NCBI GenBank assembly: GCA_965228785.1
Contig: CBDDIF010000002.1
Span: forward strand, 1,736,001 to 1,800,000
Direction of reading: 5' to 3'
From: Hoeflea_A sp965228785
GTDB taxonomy: Bacteria > Pseudomonadota > Alphaproteobacteria > Rhizobiales > Rhizobiaceae
Length of the DNA stretch: 64,000 nt
Translations under genes and position numbers: made by a program
The notes under the pieces: model-generated
Told to the model about the DNA's origin: nothing
What the model saw: only the letters and a program-made list of their open reading frames with translations
The model's database searches: none
Part shown: positions 26,956-35,664 of the stretch, one piece after another
Layout of the letters: every line of letters begins with the position of its first letter
Position numbering within the stretch: the first letter of the stretch is position 1

Positions 26956-27023
26956 GTTCTTCCTCCCATTGTGGCCCCGCAGTCCTACGGAGCTCCATCC
27001 ACCTTTATTGTGCCGTGCAATCT

Positions 27024-27046
27024 GATATAGATAAAATCGAAATATC
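27024..27046. promoter_or_regulatory. candidate LysR binding site
   Basis: GATAT (27024-27028) and ATATC (27042-27046) form an inverted repeat with a 13-base spacer inside the AT-rich region shared by the TAXI receptor and the LysR regulator, about 30 bp before the regulator start. Such short, spaced AT-rich dyads are typical of LysR sites; the pairing here is inferred. Confidence 0.35.
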
Positions 27047-27075
27047 TTCATAAAGAATAGAAAAATGCATACCTT

Positions 27076-28056
27076 ATGGACCCACGACTGCTCCACCAAC
27101 TGGCAACCGCCATCGAACTCGGCTCGCTTAGTCGAGCGGCTCAGCGGCTCAATGTCACCCAGCCTACGCTGACCCGTAATGTAAGAATCATTGAGGATCG
27201 CGTCGGTGCACCGGTTTTGCGCCGTGGGCGATACGGCGTGACGCCCACCGAGATCGGCGAGCGACTGGCCGCGCAGGGCCGTGCGGTCGGCGAACTGATG
27301 ATTGCCGCCGACACGGCTGTTGATCTTTGGAAATCCGGTCTCTCCGGCGAGCTTCGGATCGGCGTAGGACCGATGCTGGCGGTGACGGCCATGCCGAGCT
27401 TCTTTCAGCTCGCGATGGAACAGACCTGGCCTTATGCGATGAGCGTCACAACCGCTCCGGCCGGCCGGCTGGTCGACCGCCTCAACCGGCAGGAACTGGA
27501 AGTAGTGTTGGCGCCATCGCAGATGAACCTGCACCAGGAGCGGCTGCACCAGGAGATCCTGTTTGAAGACCGGATGGCGGTTTTTGCCGGTTCCCGTTCG
27601 CCACTGAGCCGGCAAGCTTCAAAAGTCAAACCTTCGCAGCTTGAAAATGCGCGCTGGGTGACAACGGGTGACAGTTCGCGCATTCACGGCACCACCCGCG
27701 ATGTCCTTGAAGGTCTTGGGCTGCCTGTAGCGGCAGCGAAACTCACCTTCGCCGGAGACGTTGGCATGGCACTGCACCTGGTGCGGACCACCGACATCCT
27801 GATTGTGCTGCCGGAAAGGTTGGTGCGGTTTCTGCCCGATCTCGGCGGCGCAACCATGCTCGATCTGGACGCCAGGTCACCGAACCGGCATATCGCCTTG
27901 TGGGTCAACAAGGCCACCCGCGACCGGCCGGAAATTACCCATTTTGCCAGCCGTATCCGAGCGCATTTTCAAAAACTTGACGAGACCCTGTCCAGTGGCC
28001 GCACTGTCTCGCGCGACAGGAAGAAACGGACTGCCAAACCCGCACGATCGCCGTAG
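27076..28056 (+). CDS. LysR family transcriptional regulator
   Basis: 326 residues. The N-terminal winged HTH (LLHQLATAIELGSLSRAAQR, then LNVTQPTLTRNVRIIEDRVG) and a periplasmic-binding-like effector domain from about residue 90 match LysR proteins. The tail is basic (SRDRKKRTAKPARSP). It is divergent from the TAXI/TRAP/sulfatase operon and 9 bp ahead of a small cupin gene, so it likely controls both, with the transported compound as inducer (inference). Confidence 0.9.
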   Translation: MDPRLLHQLATAIELGSLSRAAQRLNVTQPTLTRNVRIIEDRVGAPVLRRGRYGVTPTEIGERLAAQGRAVGELMIAADTAVDLWKSGLSGELRIGVGPMLAVTAMPSFFQLAMEQTWPYAMSVTTAPAGRLVDRLNRQELEVVLAPSQMNLHQERLHQEILFEDRMAVFAGSRSPLSRQASKVKPSQLENARWVTTGDSSRIHGTTRDVLEGLGLPVAAAKLTFAGDVGMALHLVRTTDILIVLPERLVRFLPDLGGATMLDLDARSPNRHIALWVNKATRDRPEITHFASRIRAHFQKLDETLSSGRTVSRDRKKRTAKPARSP

Positions 28057-28065
28057 GAATCTCCC

Positions 28066-28530
28066 ATGCCAAAGATCAACATCACTGACTGGATTGAGAT
28101 TGCAGGAGCGCCCAATTCGATCACCGGTATCAACGATGGGCCATACGCAGAGAAGGTACTGGGAGATTCTGCCGGACTCAAGCAATTCGGTGTGCGTCTC
28201 GAGCAATTGGCCCCAGGCTCGCGTTCATCACACCGACATTGGCATGAGACAGAGGATGAATTCGTGTACGTGATTTCGGGTGAGTTGGTTCTGGTTGAGG
28301 ACGAGGAAACGCTGCTGACCGCGGGTGACTCTGCTGGATGGGCCGCCGGCGCTGCCGTCGCCCACTGCCTGGAAAACCGCTCCGGCGAACCAGCCTCCTA
28401 TCTGGTTGTTGGCACACGCGCAGCGTCGGGCACCGTGCACTATCCGGATCACGATGTCGTTCTGGAACACGGACCGGAAGGCCGTCGTTTCAGACGATCG
28501 GATGGCACTCCGATCGACCCGAAGCCCTGA
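28066..28530 (+). CDS. single-domain cupin protein
   Basis: 154 residues with a classical cupin core: first motif GSRSSHRHWHETEDEFVYVI (metal-binding histidines and glutamate) and a second motif around PASYLVVGTRA. Small cupins of this kind are metal-dependent enzymes or sugar/ligand-binding proteins; no reaction can be assigned. It follows the LysR gene by 9 bp and probably shares its transcript. It converges on the flotillin gene, whose stop lies 8 bp away. Confidence 0.8.
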   Translation: MPKINITDWIEIAGAPNSITGINDGPYAEKVLGDSAGLKQFGVRLEQLAPGSRSSHRHWHETEDEFVYVISGELVLVEDEETLLTAGDSAGWAAGAAVAHCLENRSGEPASYLVVGTRAASGTVHYPDHDVVLEHGPEGRRFRRSDGTPIDPKP

Positions 28531-28538
28531 GGCGACTG

Positions 28539-30200
28539 TTACTTCTTGCCTTTGTGCTCGATCTTCTCCGGGGTGTCGTCCTTCACCTTCTTCAGGCCGT
28601 CACCGAGAGACAGACCGAGTTCGTCGCCAAGCGTCTTCAACGCCGGCAGTTGCACGGCCATCCCGAGAATGGAATCGAGCGCCTGGTTGACCGGTGTGCC
28701 GCCGCTGTCGTAGCCGCCGCCCTGCCCGCCCCCGCCAAGACCAGTCACGTTGTGGATTTTGATCGAGTCGATCTTTTCGGCCGGGCGGACCATCTCAGCA
28801 ATCGCCTTCGGCAGTGTCTCGATGCGGGCGATTTCCTCGCGCATAGCGACGTGCCGCTCGTCCAGCGTGTTTTCAGCCTCGTGCAAGGCACGCTGACCTT
28901 CGGCCTCGGCCAGCAGTGCTGCCTTCTTGGCCTCCGCTTTCTCGCGCTCTGACTGGGCTTCGGCCTTTGCCGCCTGCAGACGCGCTGCCGCATGGTCAAC
29001 CGAGGCGTCCTTTTCGGCCTTGGCTAGCGTTTTCAGCCGCGCGCTCTCGGCTTCGGCTCGCTCCTGTGCAGACAGCAGCGCAAGGGAGCGGTTGCGTTCG
29101 GCCTCGGCGATCAGGCGTGCCGTGGCAACGCCCTCCGATGCGGTTGCAGCCTGCGCTCGCGCCAGATCGGCGGCGGCTTGGGCGTCGCTTTCGGCCTCGG
29201 CCTTGTTGGCGATTGCAATCATGCGGTCCTGCTGCTGCAATTGCAGGTCGCGCTCCTTCGCGATCTCGGACGACTGGACCTCCAGGTCGCGGGTGATCTC
29301 GGCCGCCCGGACGGAGCGTTCGCGGGCGACTTCGGCTTCGCGGACGGCGCGTTCACGAGCAATGCGAGCTTCTTCGGCTTCCCGTTCGGACCCGGCTCTC
29401 TGGCGAGCAATCTCTGCCGACTGAGCCGCCTTCAAGGTCTCGATTTCCTGCTGCTGGGCGATGCGTGCCTGCTCTTCGTCCTGCTCGATCTCCAGCTTGC
29501 GGCGGGTCGCCTCCATGGCCGAACGGCGCACCGATACATCGGCATCGGCGTCGATCTCGGCGCGTTCCTTTTTGGATTTGGCGATGACCTCGGCCAGCTT
29601 GCGCATGCCGACGGCGTTGAAGGCGTTGTTTTCGTCGAGTGCCGAAAACGGCGTCTGGTCGAGTGCGGTCAGGGAGACCGACTGCAGCCGCAGACCGTTT
29701 TCGGCCAGATCGTCTGAAATCAACGAGCGCACTTCCTTGACGAATTTGGCGCGGCCTTCGTGGGCCTCGTCCATGGTCATCTGGGCAGCAACGGCACGCA
29801 GCGCGTCTACCAGCTTGCCCTCAATGATCTCGCGCAACCGGTCCGTGTTGAATGTGCGATCGCCAAGGGTCTGAGCAGCGCGCGAGACACCCTCCTCCGT
29901 GCCCTCGACAGCGACGGAAAAACTGGCGCCGATATCGATCCGAAGCCGGTCTTTGGTGATCAGACTGTCCTCGCCACCGCGATGCACTTCGAGCCGCTGG
30001 GTGCGCATGTTCACTTCAGAGATCTGATGGAAATAGGGAAGCGCGATTGTGCCGCCGGCCATCACCACCTGCTGACCGCCAACACCGGTCCTGATCAGGC
30101 TAACCTCGCGCGATGCCTTGCGATAAAGCCGCGCCAGCACGACAATCACCACGACGGCAATGACCACCAAGACAATCAGTGTCGTCCAAAATGCAGACAT
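28539..30200 (-). CDS. flotillin-like SPFH membrane protein
   Basis: 553 residues. One N-terminal membrane helix (about residues 5-25), an SPFH/PHB domain (about 30-210), then a long, charged, alanine/glutamate-rich coiled coil (about 210-460) and a Gly-rich C-terminal tail (GLGGGGQGGGYDSGG). This matches the YqiK/flotillin group, which forms membrane-associated oligomeric scaffolds. The usual NfeD-like partner is not seen next to it. It begins 54 bp after the stop of the GST-dioxygenase fusion gene on the same strand and may be co-transcribed with it, though a functional link is not evident. Confidence 0.88.
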   Translation of the reverse strand: MSAFWTTLIVLVVIAVVVIVVLARLYRKASREVSLIRTGVGGQQVVMAGGTIALPYFHQISEVNMRTQRLEVHRGGEDSLITKDRLRIDIGASFSVAVEGTEEGVSRAAQTLGDRTFNTDRLREIIEGKLVDALRAVAAQMTMDEAHEGRAKFVKEVRSLISDDLAENGLRLQSVSLTALDQTPFSALDENNAFNAVGMRKLAEVIAKSKKERAEIDADADVSVRRSAMEATRRKLEIEQDEEQARIAQQQEIETLKAAQSAEIARQRAGSEREAEEARIARERAVREAEVARERSVRAAEITRDLEVQSSEIAKERDLQLQQQDRMIAIANKAEAESDAQAAADLARAQAATASEGVATARLIAEAERNRSLALLSAQERAEAESARLKTLAKAEKDASVDHAAARLQAAKAEAQSEREKAEAKKAALLAEAEGQRALHEAENTLDERHVAMREEIARIETLPKAIAEMVRPAEKIDSIKIHNVTGLGGGGQGGGYDSGGTPVNQALDSILGMAVQLPALKTLGDELGLSLGDGLKKVKDDTPEKIEHKGKK

Positions 30201-30254
30201 TTCATTCCCTCCCGGTCAAAACCTCAACCGTCTTCCTGTCCGCATGGTGGCACA

Positions 30255-32174
30255 TCAGCCTTTGCGCGTCAGGACAAAATCGTAATCGACGGCATAGCAG
30301 GGGCTCGGAGCAGCAACGCCGTCGGGCATTCTCAGGCCGGTCTTTTCGTGAAACGGTACGACTAGCGAGTTCTTCACGCCAAAGACCGGGTCGGCATCGA
30401 GAAATTCGTCGCCGTCGATGAACAGCATCGAGGTCAGACGCTCGTAGCCCGGCGCCTCGACGCGCACGTGAACATGGGCCGGCCGCATGTGCGGTCGATT
30501 GGCCGCCCGCAGCAATTCGCCAACCGGTCCGTCATTGGGGATCGGATAGGATTTCGGCAGGATCGAAGTGAACCAGAACTGGCCGTGGGCATCGGTGCGG
30601 AACAGGCCTCGCATCGCCGGCTCGGACCGATCCTGCATCATGATGTCGTAAGCGCCGACATCGTCGGAATGCCAGACATCGACGCGGGCGCCGGCAATGG
30701 GTCGGCCATCCAGATCAAGAACCCGAGCGGTAAACAGCATCGGCTTGCCGTCGAGGCCGCCTGAAATATCAGAGCCATTGTTGAAAGTGGGCCGATCCTC
30801 GACGAAGAACGGACCAAGCACCGAGTTTTCCGTGGCTCCGTCGGGGAAGCGATGGTTGACCAGGTCCACCCGGGTGGTCGCACCCATGACGTCGGACAGC
30901 AGTACAAATTCCTGTCGTCCCCCTTTCGAAAGGTGGCCGGTCCGGGTGAGGAAATCGATGCCCCACTCCCACTCTTCCTCGGTGGGCTCGATCTCGTCGA
31001 TAAAGGCGTGGAGGTGCCGGGTGAAGGCGTTCAGGACCTTCTGCGAACGCGGCGTGCGCGCACCCTTCATGGTTTCCAGCACAACCTGGGTGAGGTTTTC
31101 CTCCTTGATGTCACGACCATATCCCATTCGCGCAGCAGCCGGCTCCGGTCCGGCGTCCTCCTGCGCTTCGGAGGGATAGAATTCGGCAACATATTCCGAC
31201 GGCGGATTTCCAGGCCAATAGATCACGGCATCCTGGAAACTCGGCCGGTCGAACAGCCGCTTGGCATAGGCGGCTACATGTGGTCGCTCGATATCGTTGA
31301 GCGCGTGACCGCCCTCCCAGGCGAAACCCATGCCCAGCCATTTCAGCCGGAACAGGCTGACGGCCCACTGGATATCGGCCATGGTGTAGACATCGCCGCA
31401 CACCCATTCGCGCCCGTCGGACAGCCGTTCATCCAGCTCACCGATGATGCCCAGGATCTCCCGTGTGGCCTTACGCATGAGATCCGGGGTGGAGACGAAA
31501 CTGCGGGCGGCAGCTTCCTTGCGGATCTTGGCGTCATAGGCCGCGATGAGCTTTGGATGGCCGACAGAGAGCGAGCGCCCCTCCATCAACTTCATGATCT
31601 TGAAATCATGGGCGCCCGGCATGTTCTGCTGCAGCATTTTCGGGCGGAAATCACCGTCCGGATGAGCCCCGTACAACACTGCGACGTGCGGTGTTCCGTC
31701 GACGATGGCGATCTCCCGGTCGATCTCGCGCTTCAGGCGCGTCGTGTTGAGTTCGGTGCCACCCTCCCAGATCCGGTCGATGTGGTCACAGATAACGCGG
31801 CTGTCGACCAGTACCTGCCCGGCTTCGTGATCGATAAGCGTGGGTACGACGCAAGGGTCGAAACCCTCCGTGGTGGTTGAGGAACGGCCGGTATAGCCGT
31901 TCACCATTTCGCGGCCCGGTGCGCCGCGCATTCGCAAACGCACATAATCCGGATGATAGTTTTCCATGCCGGGGGGCAGGATCATGATGTCGTGGCTTCG
32001 ATAAGGTACCGCCTTTTCGGCAAGCACCGTGCGCACCTTGTGCGAACAAACGCTAAGGGCGAAATGGTAAAGTTCAAATCTCGGCGTACCGCTGCCGATC
32101 ACCCGGTTGCGTTCCGGATCGGTGAGCGGCGCATTGGCGGCGGCGACCCGCTCTGCCAGCGTCGGTTCAGCCAT
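30255..32174 (-). CDS. glutathione S-transferase / hydroxyquinol 1,2-dioxygenase fusion
   Basis: 639 residues from the ATG at 32174 (GGGGGAGGAG upstream). Residues about 30-335 are a GST: thioredoxin-like N-domain (FELYHFALSVCSHKVRTVL, Cys43) and an all-helical C-domain. Residues about 350-639 are a full-length intradiol dioxygenase of the hydroxyquinol 1,2-dioxygenase type, with the dimerisation helices (NLTQVVLETMKGARTPRSQK) and all four iron(III) ligands visible: Y509, Y543, H567 and H569. The expected reaction is ring opening of benzene-1,2,4-triol to maleylacetate. The divergent gene encodes maleylacetate reductase, the next step. The GST part could handle a halogenated or electrophilic substrate or protect the enzyme; this is open. 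The frame is continuous through the junction. Confidence 0.88.
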   Translation of the reverse strand: MAEPTLAERVAAANAPLTDPERNRVIGSGTPRFELYHFALSVCSHKVRTVLAEKAVPYRSHDIMILPPGMENYHPDYVRLRMRGAPGREMVNGYTGRSSTTTEGFDPCVVPTLIDHEAGQVLVDSRVICDHIDRIWEGGTELNTTRLKREIDREIAIVDGTPHVAVLYGAHPDGDFRPKMLQQNMPGAHDFKIMKLMEGRSLSVGHPKLIAAYDAKIRKEAAARSFVSTPDLMRKATREILGIIGELDERLSDGREWVCGDVYTMADIQWAVSLFRLKWLGMGFAWEGGHALNDIERPHVAAYAKRLFDRPSFQDAVIYWPGNPPSEYVAEFYPSEAQEDAGPEPAAARMGYGRDIKEENLTQVVLETMKGARTPRSQKVLNAFTRHLHAFIDEIEPTEEEWEWGIDFLTRTGHLSKGGRQEFVLLSDVMGATTRVDLVNHRFPDGATENSVLGPFFVEDRPTFNNGSDISGGLDGKPMLFTARVLDLDGRPIAGARVDVWHSDDVGAYDIMMQDRSEPAMRGLFRTDAHGQFWFTSILPKSYPIPNDGPVGELLRAANRPHMRPAHVHVRVEAPGYERLTSMLFIDGDEFLDADPVFGVKNSLVVPFHEKTGLRMPDGVAAPSPCYAVDYDFVLTRKG

Positions 32175-32232
32175 TCTCCTCCCCCGCGTTTTGTTCGGAT
32201 TTTGAATTCTTGAGTGAACAAACGCCTGCTGA

Positions 32233-32253
32233 CGAACCAGCATAGGCGGTTCG
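32233..32253. promoter_or_regulatory. inverted repeat CGAACC-N9-GGTTCG
   Basis: Perfect 6-bp arms with a 9-base spacer, 59 bp upstream of the GST-dioxygenase start codon. It shares half-sites with the palindrome at 32438-32452, consistent with one regulator binding both. The IclR protein of the cluster is the candidate. Confidence 0.45.
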
Positions 32254-32437
32254 GAAAAACAGTCAATATCAGCTGGCTTGCCAAAGCTTGAGACAAGATC
32301 CACTGGCAGCGGGCTTTCTATCCATATGTTTTTCCTGAAGTTATCTCAAACCGGAACCAAACCTCACTTCAGCGCGCCAAAATAAATCCGGCAAAAAACT
32401 TGACTCAGACGTCTCCGGGTCCGAAGCTTGCAAATAA

Positions 32438-32452
32438 GTTCGCAGAGCGAAC
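32438..32452. promoter_or_regulatory. 15-bp palindrome GTTCGC-AGA-GCGAAC, candidate IclR operator
   Basis: A perfect 6-bp inverted repeat around three bases, 34 bp ahead of the maleylacetate reductase GTG. Length and half-site resemble operators of IclR-family regulators of aromatic catabolism such as PcaR, as I recall them. Placed to control the plus-strand operon that ends with an IclR gene. Confidence 0.5.
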
Positions 32453-32486
32453 AACAAGAAAAGCACGATGCGAATAAGGGGGGTCG

Positions 32487-33545
32487 GTGGATCATTTCAC
32501 CTACACGGCACTTCCACTCCGCGTGCGTTTCGAGCGCGGTGGTCGGACCAAGGTTGGCGACGAGGTTGAACATCTCGGGCGCGAACGAGCCATGGTGCTG
32601 TCGACGCCTGAACAGCAACACCACGCCGAGGAACTCTCGGACGCGCTTGGTGAGCGATCCGCAGGCGTGCTCACGACCGCGACCATGCACACCCCCGTCG
32701 ATGTGACCGAAGCAGCTCTGTCCGCCGTGCGAGAGGCAGGGGCCGACTGCACCGTCGCGGTCGGTGGAGGCTCGACCATTGGTCTGGCCAAGGCGATTGC
32801 GCTGCGTGACGACATTCCGCAGATTGCGGTACCGACAACCTATGCCGGCTCGGAAATGACGACGATCCTCGGGCAAACCGAAAATGGCGTCAAAACCACA
32901 CTCAAGGATCTACGGGTTCTGCCTGTCAGTGTCATCTACGATGTCGACTACACTCTGAGCCTGCCGCCGGCGATTTCCGCAACCTCCGGCATGAACGCCA
33001 TCGCCCATGCGATCGAGGCGCTCTACGCGCAGGAAAAGAACCCGATCTCGCGGCTACAGTGCCTGGAGGCGATCGGAGCGCTGGCCGGCGCCCTACCCAT
33101 TATCGTCGAAGATCCGGGAGATGTCAGGGCCCGCCAGGAGGCCCAATATGGCGCTTTTCTGTGCGGCATGGCGCTCGGATCCGCCGGCATGGCCTTGCAC
33201 CACAAGCTTTGCCACACGCTAGGTGGCGCCTTCAATCTGCCGCATGCCGACACCCACACGGTGGTGTTGCCGCATGCCACAGGTTTCAATGAAGCTGCCG
33301 CCCCCGAACTGGCGGCGATCAAGGATATCCTGTCGTCCGACAGTGTCGGCGGCGGTCTTTGGGATCTGGCAAAACACATCGGCGCGCCGACCTCGCTTGC
33401 CGAAATCGGCATGCCCGCAGACGGCATCGACCGGGCCGCCGACCTGGCGACCCAAAATCCTTACTGGAATCCGCGCCCCTTCGATCGCGGCGACATCCAT
33501 GCACTGATCAGCCAAGCCTATGCGGGCACGCGCCCCAACGACTGA
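32487..33545 (+). CDS. maleylacetate reductase
   Basis: 352 residues from a GTG at 32487, preceded by AAGGGGGG. Iron-containing alcohol dehydrogenase fold: NAD(P)-binding glycine-rich stretch TVAVGGGSTIGLAKAIA, the PTTYAGSEMT signature, and metal-site region GMNAIAHAIEALYA with the later HHKLCHTLGGAFNLPHADTH histidines. Length and motifs match maleylacetate reductases, which reduce maleylacetate to 3-oxoadipate with NADH. It lies opposite the hydroxyquinol dioxygenase, whose product is maleylacetate, and begins the plus-strand transporter/monooxygenase operon. Confidence 0.92.
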   Translation: MDHFTYTALPLRVRFERGGRTKVGDEVEHLGRERAMVLSTPEQQHHAEELSDALGERSAGVLTTATMHTPVDVTEAALSAVREAGADCTVAVGGGSTIGLAKAIALRDDIPQIAVPTTYAGSEMTTILGQTENGVKTTLKDLRVLPVSVIYDVDYTLSLPPAISATSGMNAIAHAIEALYAQEKNPISRLQCLEAIGALAGALPIIVEDPGDVRARQEAQYGAFLCGMALGSAGMALHHKLCHTLGGAFNLPHADTHTVVLPHATGFNEAAAPELAAIKDILSSDSVGGGLWDLAKHIGAPTSLAEIGMPADGIDRAADLATQNPYWNPRPFDRGDIHALISQAYAGTRPND

Positions 33546-33567
33546 AACCATGACCCGGGAGGAAATC

Positions 33568-34887
33568 ATGAAACAGACCAAAACCGGCGGCCTTGACCGG
33601 CGCTCATTCATCAAGACAACGGCAGCCGGAGGACTAGCTGCTGCTGCCGGCGTCTATGCGCCTGCCGTTCACGCCCAGGCCCGCCAGGTCAAGATCGGCT
33701 ATGTCAGCCCGCAAACCGGGCCGTTGGCCGCTTTTGCGGAAGTGGACGATTTCATCATCAACAACTTCCTGAAGGACACCGCCGGCGGTATCGCGGCCGG
33801 ATCGAAAAACCTTACGTTCGATGTGGTCGTCAAGGACAGCCAGTCCAACCCCAATCGCGCTGCCGAGGTGGCCAAGGAACTGATCGTCGACGACGAAATC
33901 GACATCATGGTTGTGGCACACACGCCGGAGACCACCAATCCGGTGTCGACCATCTGCGAGATCGAGGAAATCCCTTGCATTTCGACGCTTGCGCCATGGC
34001 AACCATGGTTCATCGGCCGCCAGGGCAACCCGGGCGATCCCGGCACCTGGGCACCGTTCAATTACACCTACCACTTCCTCTGGGGGCTTGAGGACGTCAC
34101 CCAGGTGTTCATGAACATGTGGAACCAGCTCGACACCAACAAGACCGTTGGCGGATTGTTCCCCAACGATGCAGACGGAAATGCCTGGGGGGACGAAAAA
34201 GTCGGATTCCCGGCCATGGTGGGACCGTCGGGCTTCAAGCTCATCGATCCGGGCCGCTATCAGAATCTTCAAGACGATTTCTCTGCACAGATCACCGCCT
34301 TCAAGGACGGCAATTGCGAAATCGTCACTGGTGTTTGCCTGCCGCCCGACTTCGCCACATTCTGGACCCAGGCGGCACAACAGGGCTTCAAACCGAAAGC
34401 GGCATCCGTCGGCAAGGCAATCCTCTTCCCGTCTGCCGTCAACGCCATCGGCGACAGCGCACAAAACCTGTCGTCGGAAGTCTGGTGGTCGAATGTCCAC
34501 CCCTTCGCGTCGTCGATCAACGGCACGACCGCCGGACAGCTTTGCGACGCCTATGAAAGCGGCACCGGAAAGCAATGGACCCAGCCGCTCGGCTTCGTAC
34601 ACGCGCTCTTCGAAATCGTTGTCAACACGGTCAAAAACGTCGACTCCATCAACGATGCCGAGGAGGTGGTCAACGCAATCGCGGCCACCGACCTGAATAC
34701 CATCGTCGGACGAATCAGGTGGGACGGCAACGGGTTGCCGCCAATCGCCGCCAAGAACGTCACCAAGACGCCGCTGGTCGGTGGTCAGTGGCGAAAGTCC
34801 GACGATGGCAAGTTCCGCATCGTCATCGTCGACAACCAGACCTATCCGGATATCCCGGTGGGTGGCGACATGGAGCCGATCACCTGA
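33568..34887 (+). CDS. ABC transporter substrate-binding protein, branched-chain family, Tat-exported
   Basis: 439 residues from the ATG at 33568 (GGGAGG upstream). The N-terminus carries a twin-arginine signal (DRRSFIKTTAAGGLAAAAG, R11-R12, cleavage near AVHAQA). The mature protein is a Peripla_BP_6/LivJ-type receptor (KIGYVSPQTGPLAAFAEVDD). In an aromatic catabolic cluster such receptors often bind aromatic acids rather than amino acids. It starts 22 bp after maleylacetate reductase and 63 bp before the first ATPase, within one operon. Confidence 0.9.
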   Translation: MKQTKTGGLDRRSFIKTTAAGGLAAAAGVYAPAVHAQARQVKIGYVSPQTGPLAAFAEVDDFIINNFLKDTAGGIAAGSKNLTFDVVVKDSQSNPNRAAEVAKELIVDDEIDIMVVAHTPETTNPVSTICEIEEIPCISTLAPWQPWFIGRQGNPGDPGTWAPFNYTYHFLWGLEDVTQVFMNMWNQLDTNKTVGGLFPNDADGNAWGDEKVGFPAMVGPSGFKLIDPGRYQNLQDDFSAQITAFKDGNCEIVTGVCLPPDFATFWTQAAQQGFKPKAASVGKAILFPSAVNAIGDSAQNLSSEVWWSNVHPFASSINGTTAGQLCDAYESGTGKQWTQPLGFVHALFEIVVNTVKNVDSINDAEEVVNAIAATDLNTIVGRIRWDGNGLPPIAAKNVTKTPLVGGQWRKSDDGKFRIVIVDNQTYPDIPVGGDMEPIT

Positions 34888-34950
34888 TCCTGCGGTCACG
34901 GCGGGAGAGCCAGAGACGCTCTCCCGCCCAATCCGGGTTGATGCTTTGCC

Positions 34951-35664
34951 ATGCCGCTTGAATTGCGCAATCTGAACAAGGCGTTCGGCGCCGTCGTCGT
35001 CGCCGACGACGTGACGCTGGATGTCTCGGATGGCGAAGCACTCGGCATTATCGGTCCGAACGGCGCCGGCAAATCCTCGCTCTTCAACCTGATTTGCGGC
35101 AACCTCAAACCTGACAACGGCACGGTCTCGCTCGACGGCCACGATATCACCAATGCGCCGGTGCGCGCCCGAGTCCGAGCCGGACTGGGTCGCAGCTACC
35201 AGATCCCGCAACCATTCGAGCATATGACTGTGTTCGAGAACATCTCGGTGTCGGCCTGTTTCGGCGGCGATGCACGGGAACGGGACATTCAGGACGAGGC
35301 GGTCGACATCCTTTACCGCACAGGGCTGCTGCGCAAAGCCAATTTGCCCGCGGGAGCGCTGACCCTGCTCGAACGCAAGCGTCTCGAACTGGCGCGTGCC
35401 CTCGCCACCAAACCGCGGTTGCTGCTTCTCGATGAGATCGCCGGCGGGCTGACGGACGACGAATGCAATAGCCTGATCGCAACGATCCAGGGTGTGCATG
35501 CCGAGGGCACGACCATTGTCTGGATCGAGCATGTCACACACGCCCTGCTCGCCGTGGTTTCGCGGTTGGTCGCCATCGATTTCGGCAAGATCATCGCCGA
35601 CGGCGAACCGCAGTCAGTGATGAATTCCGATGCCGTCCAGCGCATCTATATGGGTGTCGACTGA
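34951..35664 (+). CDS. ABC transporter ATPase, LivG-type
   Basis: 237 residues with Walker A (IIGPNGAGKSSLFNLI), an ABC signature region that is unusual for the family (the stretch ALTLLERKRLELARALATKP stands where LSGGQ would be), Walker B (LLLLDEIAGGL) and the switch histidine (VWIEHVTHAL). LivG-type ATPases typically have such a shortened signature (LPYGxQRxLE), so this is within family habit. It energises import with the LivF-type partner; the following gene overlaps its stop by one base (TGATG). Confidence 0.9.
   Translation: MPLELRNLNKAFGAVVVADDVTLDVSDGEALGIIGPNGAGKSSLFNLICGNLKPDNGTVSLDGHDITNAPVRARVRAGLGRSYQIPQPFEHMTVFENISVSACFGGDARERDIQDEAVDILYRTGLLRKANLPAGALTLLERKRLELARALATKPRLLLLDEIAGGLTDDECNSLIATIQGVHAEGTTIVWIEHVTHALLAVVSRLVAIDFGKIIADGEPQSVMNSDAVQRIYMGVD

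Larger units (their letters stand above)
32175..32486. promoter_or_regulatory. divergent promoter region of the hydroxyquinol locus
   Basis: 312 bp without a gene, between the divergently transcribed dioxygenase and maleylacetate reductase genes. It carries two inverted repeats with the same CGAAC/GTTCG half-sites (32233-32253 and 32438-32452) and extra GTTCG half-sites near 32194. TTGACT at 32400-32405 resembles a -35 box but no well-spaced -10 was found. Confidence 0.5.

Noticed and set aside
35341..35420. Possible loss of the ABC signature in the LivG-type ATPase
   Set aside because: LivG proteins normally have a shortened, non-LSGGQ signature. Walker A, Walker B and the switch histidine are intact, so there is no reason to call it inactive.
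33634..35541. A 635-codon minus-strand frame opposite the binding protein and LivG-type genes
   Set aside because: It spans two real genes with conserved Walker and Tat motifs on the other strand, so it is a shadow frame.
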